NCBI RefSeq assembly: GCF_011764445.1
Contig: NZ_BLPG01000001.1
Coordinates: 7,395,001-7,459,000, forward strand
Direction of reading: 5' to 3'
DNA from: Phytohabitans rumicis
Lineage (GTDB): Bacteria > Actinomycetota > Actinomycetes > Mycobacteriales > Micromonosporaceae
DNA: 64,000 bases
The notes below the pieces were generated by a model. That model was not told the DNA's origin, did not search any database, and saw only the letters and a list, made by a program, of their open reading frames with translations. Within the stretch, counting starts at the first letter, position 1. Every line of letters begins with the position of its first letter. The translations under genes and the position numbers were made by a program. This document shows positions 51,919-59,813 of the stretch, in pieces.

Positions 51919-52770
51919 ATGTCGGAACGACGCACAGCGCAGCGCTATCGGGACGTGCCGACGCGGACGATCGCGGCGGCGGGCGCCGTGTTCGCCTATC
52001 GCGAGCTCGGTCCGCACGCAGGCGTCCCACTGGTCGTCCTGACGCACCTGGGGGCGAACCTGGACAACTGGGACCCGCGCGTCGTGGATGGCCTTGCCCA
52101 GGACCGTCGCGTGATCGCCGTGGACTACCGCGGCGTCGGCGACTCCACCGGGCGAGTTCGCGACTCGATCGAGGAGATGGCCGCGGACATGGTGGCCGTC
52201 ATCCGTGCGCTCGGCCACAACCGGGTCGACCTGTTCGGTCTGTCGATGGGCGGCATGGTCGCCCAGGCTGTCATCACGCAGGCGCCGCACCAGATCGATC
52301 GGCTCATCCTCGTCGGCTCCGGCCCCGCCGGTGGGCCCGGCCTTATGGACATGACCCGCCTGACCATCGCAACGGTGCCGCGCGCCGTGGTTACGTTCAA
52401 CGATCCAAAGACGCTGTTGTTCTTCACTCGCACTCCGGTCGGCAAGCACGCCGCGCGCGAGTACCTCACGCGGTTGAAGGAACGCACGGCAGGACGCGAC
52501 AAGCCTGTCAGTGCGGGGGTCTACCGGGCGCAATTGGCCGCGGTGCACCGGTGGGGCGAGCAAGTGCCCGCGGATCTCTCGCGGTTCACCGGTCCGGTGC
52601 TCATCGTCCACGGTGACAGTGACCGCATGGTGCCGCCGGAAAACGCGAGCGCCCTCGCCCAGCGGCTGCCAGGCGCGTCGGTGACCGTGTTCCCGGATTC
52701 CGGGCACGGTGTCGCCTTCCAAAACCACCGCGCGTTCGTCGACGCCGCGCGGGATCACCTGCGCCGATAG
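51919..52770 (+). CDS. Alpha/beta-fold hydrolase
   Basis: 283 residues from ATG 51919 with AGGAGAAGG just upstream. The nucleophile elbow is GLSMGGM (Ser), the acid is in HGDSDRMVPP (Asp) and the base is in DSGHGVAFQ (His). It is an epoxide-hydrolase/haloperoxidase-like esterase of unknown substrate. It is a clear paralogue of the protein at 53870; both share AYRELGP, LDNWDPR and VIAVD.RGVG.STG.V.DSIE.MA.D. The region between carries a quinone-oxidoreductase, suggesting a joint detoxification or catabolic task. Confidence 0.88.
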   Translation: MSERRTAQRYRDVPTRTIAAAGAVFAYRELGPHAGVPLVVLTHLGANLDNWDPRVVDGLAQDRRVIAVDYRGVGDSTGRVRDSIEEMAADMVAVIRALGHNRVDLFGLSMGGMVAQAVITQAPHQIDRLILVGSGPAGGPGLMDMTRLTIATVPRAVVTFNDPKTLLFFTRTPVGKHAAREYLTRLKERTAGRDKPVSAGVYRAQLAAVHRWGEQVPADLSRFTGPVLIVHGDSDRMVPPENASALAQRLPGASVTVFPDSGHGVAFQNHRAFVDAARDHLRR

Positions 52771-52826
52771 CGGCGGCCCGCCACCGACCACAACGAACAA
52801 CGTCACGAAGAAGGAAGCAAGAAGTC

Positions 52827-53822
52827 ATGAGAGCGTTTGTCGTCAACAAGTACAAGGGTTCGCTGCAGCTAGCGGATGTGCCCGAGCCCGCCGTGGGAGA
52901 CGGCGATGTGCTCGTGCAGGTGCAGGCCGCAGGTCTGAACCCACTCGATGAGAAGATTCGAGCGGGTGAGTTCAAGCAGATCCTGCCCTACAAGCTGCCC
53001 CTGATCCTCGGCCACGACCTCGCCGGCACCGTCCAGCGCGTCGGCGCGATGGTGCGCGACTTCAAGCCCGGCGACCAGGTTTACGCCCGACCCGACAAAG
53101 CACGCATCGGCACCTTTGCCGAGCGCATCGCCGTCGCCGAGTCCGACCTGGCCCTCAAGCCCGCATCGATCAGCATGGAGGAGGCGGGTTCGCTGCCGCT
53201 GGTCGCATTGACCGCATGGCAGGCGCTCGTCGAGCGCGGCAACGTGCAGGCCGGACAGAAGGTCCTCATCCACGCCGGCGCCGGAGGAGTCGGGTCGATC
53301 GCGATCCAGCTCGCCAAACACCTCGGCGCCACGGTCGCCACCACGGTCAGCGGCTCCAACGCGGATTTCGTGCGCGAACTCGGCGCTGACATCGTCATCG
53401 ACTATCGCACCCAGGACTTCGAGCAACTGCTGACCGGGTACGACCTGGTGCTGGACAGCCTCGGTGGGGAGAACCTCGAAAAGTCCCTGCGCGTACTGAA
53501 GCCCGGCGGCAAGGCCATCGGGCTCGCCGGGCCGCCAGACCCGACCTTCGCCCGCAGCGCCGGGTTGAACCCAGTGGTGCGTCTAGCGATCAGTGCTCTG
53601 AGCGCCGGCATCCGCCGCCGAGCCAAGAAGCTCGGCGTGCGCTACGAATTCCTGTTCATGCGCGCCAGCGGCAACCAGCTGCGCCAGATCGCGGCCCTCA
53701 TCGACAACGGTGCGCTACGCCCCGTCGTCGGAAAGGTCGCCCCCTTTAGCCAGACCGCCCAGGCTCTCCAAGGGCTGGACACGGGTGGCATCCGCGGCAA
53801 GGCCGTCATCAGCAATTCCTGA
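52827..53822 (+). CDS. Zinc-independent MDR quinone oxidoreductase-type reductase
   Basis: 331 residues. A GroES-like N-terminus (VLVQVQAAGLNPLDEKIRAG, GHDLAGTVQRVG) precedes a Rossmann domain with the NADPH motif HAGAGGVGSIAIQLAKHLGA. No zinc-binding Cys pattern is seen, as expected for quinone/enone reductases. It lies between two paralogous hydrolases with 47-56 bp gaps, probably one transcript. Confidence 0.9.
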   Translation: MRAFVVNKYKGSLQLADVPEPAVGDGDVLVQVQAAGLNPLDEKIRAGEFKQILPYKLPLILGHDLAGTVQRVGAMVRDFKPGDQVYARPDKARIGTFAERIAVAESDLALKPASISMEEAGSLPLVALTAWQALVERGNVQAGQKVLIHAGAGGVGSIAIQLAKHLGATVATTVSGSNADFVRELGADIVIDYRTQDFEQLLTGYDLVLDSLGGENLEKSLRVLKPGGKAIGLAGPPDPTFARSAGLNPVVRLAISALSAGIRRRAKKLGVRYEFLFMRASGNQLRQIAALIDNGALRPVVGKVAPFSQTAQALQGLDTGGIRGKAVISNS

Positions 53823-53869
53823 CCCGCGCCCGCGACCAGCAATAACAATTAACCACGTAGGAGATCATC

Positions 53870-54736
53870 ATGAGCACGTACGCCAACTCGAACGAACCCG
53901 TCAACACGTCCTACGCCCACGCGCCGGCCCGCACCGTCTCCGTCGGTGACGTCACGTTCGCCTACCGCGAGTTGGGGCCGAAGGGCGGGATCCCGGTCGT
54001 CTTCCTGGTCCATCTCGCCGCGACCCTCGACAATTGGGACCCCCGGATCATTGACCCCATCGCGAAGCACCACCACGTCATCGCCGTCGACAACCGCGGC
54101 GTCGGCGCTTCCACCGGTGAGGTGCCCGACAGCATCGAGGCGATGGCCGACGACGCCGTAACCTTCATCAAGGCGCTCGGCTTCGACAAGGTCGACATCT
54201 TCTCCTTCTCCCTCGGCGGCATGATCGCCCAGGCCCTGGTGGTCAAGCACCCTGAGCTCGTTCGCAAGCTGGTCCTCACCGGGACCGGTCCCAAGGGCGG
54301 CAAGGACATCGACAAGGTCGCCGGCACCACGTACTACGACATGCTGCGGGCGGCGCTGACCCGGTCGGATCCGAAGGAGTTCCTGTTCTTCAACCGCAAC
54401 AGCACCGGCAAGCCCGCCGCGAAGGCATTCGTGCAGCGCCTGCAGGAGCGCACCGCGGACCGTGACGCGCCGATCAAGGTGAAGGCGTTCCAGACGCAGT
54501 TGAAGGCCATCAAGAAGTGGGGACGCGGCACGCCCGACGACCTGTCGACGATCACCCAGCCGACCCTGATCGCCAACGGCGACAACGACCGCATGGTGCC
54601 CTCGGTCCTCTCCGAGGATCTGCACCGTCGCATCACGGGCTCCGAGCTGATCATCTACCCCGACTCCGGCCACGGCGGGATCTTCCAGTTCCACGACAGG
54701 TTCGCCCCCGCCGCCGTGGAGTTCCTCGCGCGATGA
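53870..54736 (+). CDS. Alpha/beta-fold hydrolase, second copy
   Basis: 288 residues, with AGGAG before ATG 53870. It has the same fold as the 51919 protein. The elbow reads FSFSLGGM, so the first Gly of G-x-S-x-G is replaced by Ser, while the Ser nucleophile, Asp (NGDNDRMVPS) and His (DSGHGGIFQ) remain. It overlaps the next gene as ATGA. Confidence 0.88.
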   Translation: MSTYANSNEPVNTSYAHAPARTVSVGDVTFAYRELGPKGGIPVVFLVHLAATLDNWDPRIIDPIAKHHHVIAVDNRGVGASTGEVPDSIEAMADDAVTFIKALGFDKVDIFSFSLGGMIAQALVVKHPELVRKLVLTGTGPKGGKDIDKVAGTTYYDMLRAALTRSDPKEFLFFNRNSTGKPAAKAFVQRLQERTADRDAPIKVKAFQTQLKAIKKWGRGTPDDLSTITQPTLIANGDNDRMVPSVLSEDLHRRITGSELIIYPDSGHGGIFQFHDRFAPAAVEFLAR

Positions 54737-55436
54737 CACCGACCTACGTCAGGAAGCCTTTCGCGTCATCGATCCTGCTGTGGATGCGCACCGACCAGCC
54801 TCGCCAGCAAGGGATGGACCACTGGAAGGGCTGTGGCCGGCCGTCAGCGGCGTCGAGACGGCCATCCCCGTCGATCGCAGGATCGACGGGGTCGCCGAGG
54901 TCACCTTCGAGTCGGTCCTCGCTCCGCTGCGGGGCCGGCAGCAGACCAGGCTCGCCTACAAGGATGAGGTGAACGTGTTCCGGCGCACCCTGCTCTACGC
55001 GGGGCCGCCGAACTCCGCTCGCTGGTACGACGTCGCGGGTCCCGGCGGGAAGGCGCAAGCCCGAGCCCTGATCTACCTCAGCAGAAGGGACGACATCCAC
55101 ACCGGTGCCTTCCGGAGGTTCCTCACCGACGAGCTCGTCCCCGGCCTTGCGGCCACCGGCGTGCTGAGGGAGCTCCGGACACAGGTGTTCATGCCCTGGA
55201 ACCAAAGGCTCTGGAACACGCCCAATGTGGCGCACGACAATCCCGCAGACCAGCGTTTCCATGCCTCATTGATCCTGGGCTTCACCGATGCCGGCGCACT
55301 TCGCGCCTGCTTCGCGAGCGATGCCGTCGCGCAGCTGTCGTCCAGGCTTGCCGGGTTCGCCTCGGCCGTTCACGCCTACGAGGTGTCCGAGGCGCTCACC
55401 TTCGTCAAGGAAGGCCGGGCCGCGGTGGAAGAATGA
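54733..55436 (+). pseudogene. EthD-like dimeric alpha-beta protein, frameshifted near the N-terminus
   Basis: ATG 54733 overlaps the hydrolase stop and reads SILLWMRTDQPRQQGMDHWK, the usual EthD opening (conserved Asp/His-Trp). Sense then passes, near 54825-54835, to the frame one base back: LWPAVSGVETAIPVDRRIDG, through FRRTLLYAGPPNSARWYDV, to a second ferredoxin-like half with ARALIYLSRRDDIHTGAFRR. EthD proteins take part in degradation of ethers and other xenobiotics with oxidoreductases. This member is a two-domain form of about 233 residues. The loss of one base looks like the other breaks in the window. Confidence 0.65.
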
Positions 55437-55515
55437 GCGAAGGCGCATCCGAGCCCACACGACAATGATCCTGCTCGTCACTGAGTGGGCCAGATTCCAT
55501 CCCGAAGGTTGCGTT

Positions 55516-56118
55516 ATGGCAGTCGCCCCACGGCCAGTTGGCCGGCGTGAGCGAAACAAGCAGGAAAAACTCGACCGCATCATGGCCGCCGCTCGCGAGC
55601 TGTTCGCCGAACACGGTGTCGACGACGTCACCACCCAGCAGGTCGCGGACAAGGCCGACATCGGCACCGGCACCCTGTTCCTCTACGCCAAGAACAAGGG
55701 CGAACTGCTCCTCCTTGTGCAGAACTCCACCTACGCCGACGCGCTCGTCAGAGGCAAGGCGGCCGCCGAGACCATCCCCGACGTGCGCGACGCGGTGATG
55801 GCGATCGTTCGCCCGGTCGTGGAATGCAACCGCATCCAGATCGACAACGGCCGGACCTACCTGCGGGAAATGGTGTTCGGCGACCCCGAGGAACCTCACC
55901 ACCGCGAGGCTCTGGGCCTGACCGTCCAGACCGAGGAAGCGATCGCCGACGTGCTACGACGGGACCAGCGCATCGTCCCCGGCGTCGCCGCCACGCTCGC
56001 CCACATCGTCTCCGCCATCATGTTCCTCAGCATGGCGCCCACGATCAACATCGCCAGCACCGTCGACGACATCCTCCGCGAGATCGAAGACCAAGTTCGC
56101 GTTCTCTTGCCGCGCTGA
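55516..56118 (+). CDS. TetR-family regulator
   Basis: 200 residues from ATG 55516. The HTH is ARELFAEHGVDDVTTQQVAD followed by IGTGTLFLYAKNKGELLL. It is the last gene of the hydrolase-reductase-EthD row and probably represses it through the dyad between -35 and -10 at 51856-51867, but this link is inferred. Confidence 0.9.
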   Translation: MAVAPRPVGRRERNKQEKLDRIMAAARELFAEHGVDDVTTQQVADKADIGTGTLFLYAKNKGELLLLVQNSTYADALVRGKAAAETIPDVRDAVMAIVRPVVECNRIQIDNGRTYLREMVFGDPEEPHHREALGLTVQTEEAIADVLRRDQRIVPGVAATLAHIVSAIMFLSMAPTINIASTVDDILREIEDQVRVLLPR

Positions 56119-56136
56119 CCGGCAGCGTGGCGCCGT

Positions 56137-56868
56137 TCACGCTGGGTCTGATTGCCCAGCCCGGTGGGGGAGGAACTGCGCGATCTGGGTCTCAATCGGC
56201 TGGTGGAGGTTGGCGCGAACAGCGCGGGTGACGTCGTCGGCCAGGATCTCCACTTCGCCTTTCTCCACGCCGTCGAGGACCTGCCGGACCACGTCGGCCG
56301 GGTTGGACTTGGCGGCGTCCGCGCCGGCGCTCATGTCGGTGTCGACGTAGGCGACGTAGACCCCGACGACCTGTACGCCCCGCGGCCCGAGCTCCAGCCG
56401 CATGGAGTCGGTGGCGCTCCACAGAGCGGCCTTTGACACTCCGTAGGTGCCGCCAAGGGCGATCCACGAGACGATCGAGGCGACGTTGATCACGATGCCG
56501 GAGTGTTGCACCAGCGGGCTCGTAAAGGCCGAGGTGACGGCGAGCGGGCCGAACAGGTTGGTCTCCAGTTCGTGACGCAGGTTTGAGGTATCGGGGTCCA
56601 GGACCGAACCGACGCGTGCGATGCCGGCGTTGTTCACCACGACGCTCACGTCCGGTGCGATCCGCGCGGCGCGGGTCACGGAGTCGGCGTCCGTGACGTC
56701 GAGTTGGAGCGGGACAAGGCGCGGGTCGTCGGCGACGATCGTCCTGGGGTCGCGGGCGGCGGCGTAGACCTTCGCCACCCCGCGATCGAGGAGTTGGCGG
56801 ACGAATTCACGGCCGATGCCGCGGTTCGCGCCGGTGACGAGCACGGTTTGGTCAGCGAGCTGAGTCAT
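56137..56868 (-). CDS. SDR-family oxidoreductase
   Basis: 243 residues. NAD(P)-binding TGANRGIGREF, then NNAGIARVGS, catalytic Ser in INVASIVSWIALG and Y-x-x-x-K (YGVSK). A classical short-chain dehydrogenase/reductase with no clear substrate. It lies downstream of, and on the same strand as, another SDR at 56936. Confidence 0.9.
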   Translation of the reverse strand: MTQLADQTVLVTGANRGIGREFVRQLLDRGVAKVYAAARDPRTIVADDPRLVPLQLDVTDADSVTRAARIAPDVSVVVNNAGIARVGSVLDPDTSNLRHELETNLFGPLAVTSAFTSPLVQHSGIVINVASIVSWIALGGTYGVSKAALWSATDSMRLELGPRGVQVVGVYVAYVDTDMSAGADAAKSNPADVVRQVLDGVEKGEVEILADDVTRAVRANLHQPIETQIAQFLPHRAGQSDPA

Positions 56869-56935
56869 GACAGTCCCTCTCTATGCCGAGCACGCTTCTC
56901 GCGCCCAGTCGGTTCTTGTTGCGTAAAGGCTGGCC

Positions 56936-57754
56936 TCAGCTCGGCATCCGGTTGAGTTTGCGGACGCTCTTGTCGAAGGTCCGGGCGGGAACGATGCGGC
57001 GCAGCACGCTGATGCGTGCGGCGGTTGAGCCGGCGGGGTGGCGAAGCCTGGGTTTCGCCTCGGTAGCGGCGGTGACGATTACCTTGGCGACGACGGTGGG
57101 ATCGTCGCCGCCGCGCATCTGCGTCTGCATCACGTCGTGGAAGGTGCGGCGGCGCTGCGCGTACAGCGGCAGTGGGCTGTCGGCCTGGACCATGTTCGTG
57201 TCGAACGGGGTGTTGATGGGGCCGGGCTGGACGAGCAGGACCCGGACGCCGTGTTCGCGGACCTCGTGATCGAGGGATTCGGAGTAGCCCTCGACCGCGT
57301 GCTTGGTCGACACGTAGACGGCCATGAAGGGGTTGGGGACGAACCCGCCGACCGAGGAGATGTTGACGATGCGTCCGTGGCCCTGGGCGCGCATGTGTGG
57401 CAGGACGGCCTTGGTCATGCGCATGAGGCCGAACACGTTGACGTCGAAGACGCGCTGCGCCTGGGCGACGGAGATCTCCTCGGCGGCGCCGTCGGCGCCG
57501 AGGCCGGCGTTGTTGACCAGGACGTCGATGCGCCCGAACCGGTCGATCACGTGCTGGACCGCGGCGCGGACCGATTCGTCGCTGGTCACGTCGAGGTCGA
57601 GGTATGTCACGCCGGTCCGTGCGGTGACCCGTGAGGTGTCGCGGCTGGTGCCGATCACCTGGAAACCCGCTGCGGCGAGCGCGATCGCTGCCGCGTCCCC
57701 GATGCCGGAGGACGCGCCCGTCACGAGCGCCACCGGCCGAGCTGCCGTCATCAT
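56936..57754 (-). CDS. SDR-family oxidoreductase
   Basis: 272 residues. TGASSGIGDAAAIALAAAGF, NNAGLGADG, Ser in VNISSVGGFVPNPF and Y-x-x-x-K (YVSTK). The Arg after beta-2 (GTSRDTSR) suggests NADP(H). It is divergent from the TetR gene at 57878, with matched inverted sequence blocks between them. Confidence 0.9.
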   Translation of the reverse strand: MMTAARPVALVTGASSGIGDAAAIALAAAGFQVIGTSRDTSRVTARTGVTYLDLDVTSDESVRAAVQHVIDRFGRIDVLVNNAGLGADGAAEEISVAQAQRVFDVNVFGLMRMTKAVLPHMRAQGHGRIVNISSVGGFVPNPFMAVYVSTKHAVEGYSESLDHEVREHGVRVLLVQPGPINTPFDTNMVQADSPLPLYAQRRRTFHDVMQTQMRGGDDPTVVAKVIVTAATEAKPRLRHPAGSTAARISVLRRIVPARTFDKSVRKLNRMPS

Positions 57755-57784
57755 CGAACTCCTTCGGCTTTTAGATTACGCTCA

Positions 57785-57849
57785 TACGACCATAGGGTGG
57801 GAGATGCCCGAGGGGCAAGGGTTTGCTGGAAATTTAAATTATGGTCGTA
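57785..57849. promoter_or_regulatory. Inverted operator-like blocks between SDR and TetR genes
   Basis: TACGACCATA (57785-57794) and its inverse TATGGTCGTA (57840-57849) flank the divergent promoter region. Each is accompanied by TTTTAGA / TCTAAAA on the gene-proximal side. The symmetric placement suggests that one regulator, most likely the adjacent TetR protein, controls both directions. Confidence 0.55.
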
Positions 57850-57877
57850 CTCTAAAACTTGTAAAGGAGTGTGCGGG

Positions 57878-58459
57878 GTGCGGTACGGCAGAGAGCGCAA
57901 GCAGGCGACGCGACGGCGGATCATCGAGACGGCCGGCCGTCGGTTCAAGGCCGGCGGCATCGACGGTTCGGGGATCGCCACGCTGATGGCGGCTGCAGGG
58001 CTGACCAACGGCGCGTTCTACGCCCATTTCGACTCCAAGGACGACCTGGTCGCTGCCGCGGTCGCCGACCAGCTCCGCGAGCAGTGCGAGATCCTGGGTG
58101 CGGCGGCGCCGGGCCGGGCCGGAGTCGAGCAGATTCTGCGCGTATACCTTTCGGTTCAGCACCGCGACAGCCCCGAGTACGGCTGCCCGTCGGCCGCGCT
58201 GCTCGACGAGATCGCCCGCTGCGCGGACGCGACCAAGCGCGCGTACACCGGCGGCGTGCTCGCCGTCATCGACGACATCGCCGCCCGGCTGGCGCCCCAC
58301 GATCCGCAGTCGGCGCGCGTGCAGACGTTCAGCATCTACGCACTGATGGTCGGGACGCTGCAACTCTCCCGCGCCCTGGCTGACCAGCAGCTCGCCGATG
58401 GCGTCCTGGAGCAGGGCATCCAGAGCGCCCTCACGCTGCTCGGCGCCGAAGACCGGTAA
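57878..58459 (+). CDS. TetR-family regulator (AcrR-like), copy 1
   Basis: 193 residues from GTG 57878, eight bases after AGGAG; an upstream extension in frame lacks a ribosome site. The HTH reads RRRIIETAGRRFKAGGIDGS and LTNGAFYAHFDSKDDLVAAA. The C-terminal domain contains EYGCPSAALLDEIARC. It is strongly similar to the TetR protein at 59036-59608, so the two arose by duplication around a truncated reductase. Confidence 0.9.
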   Translation: MRYGRERKQATRRRIIETAGRRFKAGGIDGSGIATLMAAAGLTNGAFYAHFDSKDDLVAAAVADQLREQCEILGAAAPGRAGVEQILRVYLSVQHRDSPEYGCPSAALLDEIARCADATKRAYTGGVLAVIDDIAARLAPHDPQSARVQTFSIYALMVGTLQLSRALADQQLADGVLEQGIQSALTLLGAEDR

Positions 58460-58469
58460 ACCTCGAATC

Positions 58470-58973
58470 GCCAAACTCAAAGGCGCCGCCCGGGTGATCG
58501 GCAGTGCCGGCTCGGACGACAAGGCCAAGCTGCTGGTCGAGGAGTACGGCTTCGACGCGGCGTTCAACTACAAGAACGGGCCGGTCGCCGAGCAGTTGGC
58601 GCAAGCGGCGCCGGACGGCATCGACGTCTTCTTCGACAACGTCGGCGGCGAGCACCTCGAAGCGGCTATCGGCGCGCTCAAGCTGCACGCCCGGATCGTG
58701 CTGTCCGGAATGGTCTCGCAGTACAACGACGAGAAGGTGGTCGGGCCACGCAACCTGTGGAACCTGTCCGTGACCCGGTCGCGGATGCAGGCGTTCATGG
58801 TGACCGAAGAGATGGACCTGCAGCCGGAGTTCGTCCGCGAGGCCGGCGGCTGGATCCTCGCGGGCAAGCTGCACCACCGGGAGACCGTCGTGAACGGCCT
58901 GGAGAACACCCTGGACGCGTTCCTCGCCCTGATGCGCGGCGAGAACGTCGGAAAGATGGTCGTCCGGCTCTGA
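58470..58973 (+). pseudogene. 5'-truncated MDR reductase (CurA/leukotriene-B4-dehydrogenase type)
   Basis: Sense begins abruptly right after the TetR stop with AKLKGAARVIGSAGSDDKAK and runs to the true C-terminus (GIDVFFDNVGGEHLEAAIGA, AFLALMRGENVGKMVVRL). The first 150 or so residues, including the substrate domain and the Gly-rich NADP loop, are absent, and there is no start codon with a ribosome site. A deletion has fused the TetR gene to the 3' part of its former target or neighbour. Confidence 0.75.
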
Positions 58974-59035
58974 ACCACATGGCGCACTTGCTCGCAGGCA
59001 GCCGCCCTGACCCAGTTCCTCCGATAGCGTCTTGG

Positions 59036-59608
59036 TCAGCGAAGAAACGCGCGGGCGTTCTCGATGCCCTTTTCGAGGACCTCGTCGGCGAGCTTCGGGT
59101 CCGACAGGGCACGGGACAGCTGCAGCGTTCCCACCGCCATCGTGAAGAGTCCGAGTGCCTTCCCGCGTGCGGACTGGGGATCGTCGGGAGCCAGGCGGCC
59201 GGCGATCTCGTCCACGATGGACTGCGCGCCCTCGGTGTAGGCGTGCTTGGTCTCGCCCGCGCAGCGTCCGATCTCGTCGAGCAGGGCCGCGGAGGGACAC
59301 CCGGCCCCGGGGTTGTCCCGGTGCTGAGGCGACAGGTAGTCGCGCAGGAACTCCTCCAGCCCTGCCCGGCCGGGCGGCAGCGTGCTGAACGTCTCGGCCT
59401 GGGTATGCAACTGGTCGGCGACGACGTTGGCGACGAGGTCGTCCTTGGACGTGAAGTGGGCGTAGAACGCGCCGTTGGTCAGGCCCGCGTCGGCCATCAG
59501 CGTGGCGACGCCGGAGCCATCGATGCCGTCCTGCTTGAACCGGTGACCGGCCGTTTCGATGATCCGCTGCCGCGTCGCCTGCTTGTGCTCCTTGGCGTAG
59601 CGCGCCAC
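59036..59608 (-). CDS. TetR-family regulator (AcrR-like), copy 2
   Basis: 190 residues from GTG 59608, six bases after GGAGG; longer readings run into the promoter. The HTH is RQRIIETAGHRFKQDGIDGS and LTNGAFYAHFTSKDDLVANV, nearly the same as in copy 1. C-terminal GAGCPSAALLDEIGRC is also shared. It points towards the truncated reductase. Confidence 0.9.
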   Translation of the reverse strand: MARYAKEHKQATRQRIIETAGHRFKQDGIDGSGVATLMADAGLTNGAFYAHFTSKDDLVANVVADQLHTQAETFSTLPPGRAGLEEFLRDYLSPQHRDNPGAGCPSAALLDEIGRCAGETKHAYTEGAQSIVDEIAGRLAPDDPQSARGKALGLFTMAVGTLQLSRALSDPKLADEVLEKGIENARAFLR

Positions 59609-59675
59609 AGGGCTCCTCCATCCGCTCGATAGCGCCATTGCCCGGCGCCACCACCGCACAGCATAGCATGACGTA

Positions 59676-59687
59676 CGTAATATTACG
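59676..59687. promoter_or_regulatory. 12-bp palindrome upstream of TetR copy 2
   Basis: CGTAATATTACG is perfectly symmetric, lies 68 bases before GTG 59608, and contains TAATAT, which could be the -10. It is a good autoregulatory operator candidate. Confidence 0.5.
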
Positions 59688-59813
59688 ATCATTGGGCAAT
59701 GTGATGGATGATCCGGGGCCGTGCCAGCCGAGCCGAAGGCCGGTCGGTCGCTTCATACTGACTAGCGTTATAGGGGCAGTCACCTTCGTGTTCCGTGCGA
59801 TAGGGAGAGCGTG

